Source: Pipra filicauda (Eukaryota > Chordata > Aves > Passeriformes > Pipridae). From it: a DNA stretch of 64,000 bases. Shown here piece by piece: positions 60,208-64,000 of this stretch. A program made the translations under genes and the position numbers. Positions within the stretch are counted from its first letter, which is position 1; the number at the start of each line of letters is the position of its first letter. The stretch covers positions 8,990,001-9,054,000 of the forward strand of contig NW_024104421.1 of the NCBI RefSeq assembly GCF_003945595.2. The letters run 5' to 3'. Under the pieces are notes generated by a model. The model saw only the letters and a list, made by a program, of their open reading frames with translations. It did no database searches and was not told the origin of the DNA.

Positions 60208-63159
60208 TTTCTTTTCAATCAATGAGGTGCTTCCATGCTTTTACTGCTTTCTGCTTGACAGAGTATATAAACTGAAATGTCATTACCAAGCCTTTAAAAC
60301 AACCAAAACCTTACTCCTTTTCTGAGCAAAGAGCATGACAAATAATTGGTATGTGAATTTAGTGTATTGACATTTCCATATTTAAAAACTGCCCAAATCT
60401 CATTTGTTTAAGCACAAAAAACCTCTGTGAATGCCATTAGTAGTATTAATGAATATTCAAATCTTCATTGTCTCCTTTTGGTTTTGATAAGTAATTTTTA
60501 AATTGCGTGTTAATCTTTCCTCTTTTAGGAATACAGTTTTATTCTCCAGAGACTGAAGGAATTGTATTCACAATGAGATTTTATTTAAGTACTCCTTTTT
60601 TCAAACTGAAGTTGAAAACTTTAATCAGCTAGTAAATTAGAGAGTACAGTTACAGCTTGTTTGTCTGAAGATCTTGCATCTCTCATAAGTACATTACGAG
60701 ACCCTTAAATCTTACTGTCAGATGGTGGTCAGAAGAGGGGTCTCAGTAGTGATTCAAAACATATTGGTTGGGTATTTTCTTGAATTAGCTCATTTTTCTT
60801 TTTTGTCTTTTTGAAGTTTTTGCCCTTTTGACAAAGAGTAATGTCTGTTGTGCAGCCCTACTGACAAAGCAAGGGTTGAAAAATATGTAGCCATTGCTGA
60901 TTTCTTCTAATTCAATACCACTTAATTCCTTACATGATTTAAGTTCTCGTTTTGATCCCAAAGATTTCTCAAGAGACAAAATCCCCTCACCATCTCTTTT
61001 GACAGCTGAATTTCTATCTGTGTTTTTTCAGGAGACCAATGAGACCATGTTTTGACAGAAGAATAATAAAAATAAACCTGTTACAGGTACATATATAGTT
61101 CAGATTGTAGTTGAAACTGGTACATGGTAAGTGTTTACACTGAGTGTAGAAACCTATATCTGTTTTTGTTTACAGTCCTATTCATAAGTCTATGAAGTCC
61201 AGTCTGAGGACTGTACTATATAGTGTTTTCAGTAAGATTTATAGGTTGATGTCAGGATGCCTTGCTGTCTTTTGCCTTCTTAATTTGCAGTCTGGTAGAT
61301 TCTGATGTCTGAGACTTAACTTCTAGGATGTTGTATTACAAGTGGGATAAACATATTCCTCATATATATATGTTCTTATAAATATATATATACACCTTAT
61401 AGATTTATCTAACACTATGTCCAAATGAATGTAATAGCCTAATTTTTCTTCAAAATTACTCTGAAAAGTCTGGGTTGACTTTATGTATTTATTTTAGCAC
61501 ATAGGTTACTTTTTTCAACAAATAAAGAATTTGAAACAGTGATTAGGAATGGTTAAAAGGCAAACTTAAAAACACAGGCAACAAACTTTAACATATGAAG
61601 TAACATTGTCCCATGACATAAAGATAGATAATCTCTTTGTAACTGGATAAGGACATCACAAAAATTTTGAAGGCCTTGACAGTACTTCCTCCCTGTTTCA
61701 GTACCTTTGTCATCAAGTCTATCCTACACTTGATCCTCTACCCAATCAAGAATAATAGAATGTCTGCAGCAAAATATTTGATTTTAACAGTGACTATAAA
61801 ACCAGAGTTGGAATTCTTGAGTGCTGCTCTTGGTTTAGTTATGGTTTAGCTGTATAATTTTTTTAAAGTTAGCTATAGAATTTGGTCTTTCCCTTTTGTC
61901 TGATGCAAAACGAAGATAATTCTGCTTCATTTTCTTCTGAAAAACACTGCGAGATGTTCCAGAAGTAGAAAGAATTATTCATTCACAATCTCATAACTTA
62001 ATTACTTGTTCTAGTTACTATCAACTTTTTGTTTATGTTCAAATTATATGGCATACCACCTTGATAATGTGTTCAGGCTTCAGTAATCTGTGGTACCACA
62101 TGATACATTTCTAAACAGAGTTTTAGAGGGGCCTTCATCCTTGAGGATTATATGTTAATTGTTATGCTTCAATTTTTACATGTTTACTTCTGGCTTTTCA
62201 GTTTCCTGAAATTTTTTAGATTAAAATTTTGCAGAGTTATTTTCCTGAGTAGTATCTGTAATTGTATGAACACTCTGAAATTGGGCAAGTAGTAGATATT
62301 TCTGCATAAGGGGGCAGGCTGGATAGGAAAGAATCCACTGTATTATTACAAATTATTGAGGATTTTTTTTTGCCAAATATTGAACAAAATTTTTTTGAAT
62401 GGAAGAGACATTCCAAATAAAAATTACTTTTGTTTGTTCCATTGTTTGCATTGATACATTGGTATTTTAAAATTGTATATTGTGGTTGAGAGAGTTTAAG
62501 AAATGAATGTAACAGGTCAGGAATAAATCATAAGATACTGGAGAAACACTGTGATGTCATTGGTTAAATTCTGATTTTTTTTAATCAGGGTGCCAGGGAG
62601 AATTTGCCTCTATCTGGCACTAGTGTGCTGAATGATATTGTGAAGTTATTCTGTCCAATCTGTACTAAAATGAAAACATTGTGATTTATTTCCTACCTTT
62701 CGGGACGTGAGAGGTATAATGAAGGTTTTGTAATATTCTTTGGAAATTTATCTGCTGCTGGGAAGGCTGAAGGAGTAGTAAGCACTGCAAAGAGGAAGAC
62801 AAAAGTCTTTCTTAGTGGCCTAGAGTTACTCTCACATGGAAGACATAACATGGAAAATGCTTTCTGAGGTGTTCTCTGGATGTATAATTACTAGAACATG
62901 AGATATGGGGAAAGAATATTTAGCACTGATATTTTTTGTACAAAGGAAGTTGTTCACACAGAACACAAAAGTTGAAAAAGAAGGAGGGAGAAAAAGTAAG
63001 TGCTTATGGTACTGATGAATGCTCAAGATAATGCCAGCAAGGATAGTTTTGGAACACACTGTGTAATAAAAGACATTTTCTGAAGCAATAGTTTGTCAAG
63101 ATATTGGAAAATTGCTTTCAGATGAAAATTCAAACGTGTTTGCTGAGTATTCTTATCTT
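60208..63159. other. Intergenic, no gene seen
   Basis: AT-rich, with a TA-rich low-complexity stretch at about 61358-61395. No recognised gene or transposon. Confidence 0.6.
61358..61395. repeat. TA-rich low-complexity stretch
   Basis: Two runs, catatatatatg and aaatatatatatacac, separated by about eight bases. Confidence 0.85.
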
Positions 63160-63462
63160 GCAGTCTACAGCTTCACAAGGGGAAGCAGAGGGGCAGTCAC
63201 TGATCTCTTCTCTCTGGTAACCAGGGACAGGACCCAAGGGGATGGCCTGAAGCTGTGTCAAGGGAGGTTTAGGTTGGAGTGGTTGGGCACTGGAACAGGC
63301 TTCCCAGGGTCACAGCACCAAGCCTGACAGAGTTCAAGAAGCATTTGGACAACAGCCTCAGGCACATGGTGTGACTCTTGGTGCTGTCCTGTGCAGGGCC
63401 AGGAGCTGGACTTCGATGACCCTTGTGTGTCCCTTTGAACTCAGAATATTGTATGATTCTAT
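63160..63462 (+). mobile_element. CR1 LINE 3' fragment, + orientation
   Basis: Same subfamily type as 25605-25925. The landmarks are cttcacaaggggaagcagag, cactgatctcttctctctgg, gaccaaggggatggcctgaa-like text, ctgtcctgtgcagggccagg and the tail attgtatgattctat. Relative to that copy it lacks about 35 bases after gtttaggttgg. The + strand still reads a CR1 ORF2 C-terminal stretch (TRDRTQGDGLKLCQGRFRL) before the deletion. Confidence 0.94.
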
Positions 63463-64000
63463 ATTGTGTTAGCTTAACGTGATTATGTAGATACTTTCTG
63501 GGAAGCCAACTTTAACAATTGAGGTGACAGCTCCTCAGTTAACAGTTTTACCTGAAAAGTAAAGATCCAGCTGCATAAAGAAAACCAGAGGCTGTAAAGA
63601 AATTAAAAATATGTATGTTGTTAGGAATCAATGAATAACCTTACCCTATTAGAATCTTCTTTCAAAAATCAAAGAAAGAATATGTGGGTTTGTTTGGTTT
63701 TTTGCTCATTTGTTCTTTTTTTTTTTTCTTGCATTGGACAAGGGAATAGAAAAAAGTAAAGGAATGGAGAAAAGAAGAGAGCCCATATGAAAAAAGTAAC
63801 TAGCAGAACAAAATCAAATCAAGGGTTTTGTACTCTGACAGGGAAAGAATCTGAGCTATATGAAATATAGGAAGCCTGAAGTTTATAATTTGTTATTTAT
63901 CTGAAAGGCATATAGTAATTTAAAATCCTTAAATAAAACAAAGTTTAAATGTACAACTTATTAAATATTGCTGTAGAATGTCAGTGAAGCAAGTAAAAAG
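63463..64000. other. Intergenic, no gene seen
   Basis: AT-rich with a T run near 63714-63730. No recognised feature to the window end. Confidence 0.6.

Noticed and set aside
30600..64000. Exons of IGF1, expected as the next gene from mammalian gene order
   Set aside because: No IGF1 protein segment was recognised in any frame. The gene probably lies beyond the window, and a diverged long 3' UTR could not be recognised by eye.

Overview
This is a 64 kb piece of bird nuclear DNA: AT-rich, intron-containing, and littered with CR1 LINE fragments plus avian ERV long terminal repeats. The CR1 subfamilies and the LTR type point to a neoavian bird (perhaps a passerine or a relative) rather than a galliform; that lineage call is inference from repeat content remembered, not from a search. 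Only two protein-coding genes can be supported, and both are multi-exon, so most open frames in the window are noise.

Layout. Bases 1-28909 hold the 3' part of PARPBP (also called PARI, C12orf48 or AROM), on the + strand, in six exons (937-1091, 10413-10596, 13952-14130, 17599-17680, 27812-27953, 28575-28909). The 5' exons lie upstream of the window. The gene ends in a textbook PCNA-interacting peptide, but the fourth exon seen here carries an in-frame TAG at 17651-17653. Bases 29267-30482 hold the whole coding region of PMCH (pro-melanin-concentrating hormone) on the - strand in three exons, with a TATA box upstream and the neuropeptides NEI and MCH at the C-terminus. The two genes converge tail to tail and their predicted 3' UTRs overlap. 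From about 30.6 kb to the end is intergenic sequence with no recognised gene. In mammals the next gene beyond PMCH is IGF1, but no IGF1 exon was recognised here.

Repeats. CR1 fragments of different ages and both orientations lie at about 4.6-6.2, 25.6, 37.3, 39.5-40.3, 46.2-46.7, 54.6, 56.1, 60.0 and 63.2 kb. They include pieces of the endonuclease and reverse transcriptase regions. A 955-bp solo LTR in - orientation sits at 34961-35915, with a near-perfect 5-bp target duplication. A second, truncated LTR of the same family in + orientation at about 11290-11520 is followed by a tRNA primer-binding-site-like sequence.

The most interesting points are the PARPBP nonsense codon in an otherwise intact gene, the PARPBP/PMCH antisense overlap, two substitutions in the mature MCH peptide relative to mammals, a CpG-dense patch inside a PARPBP intron, and a possible alternative terminal exon of PARPBP. 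No prokaryote-like system, CRISPR array or clearly new gene family was seen.
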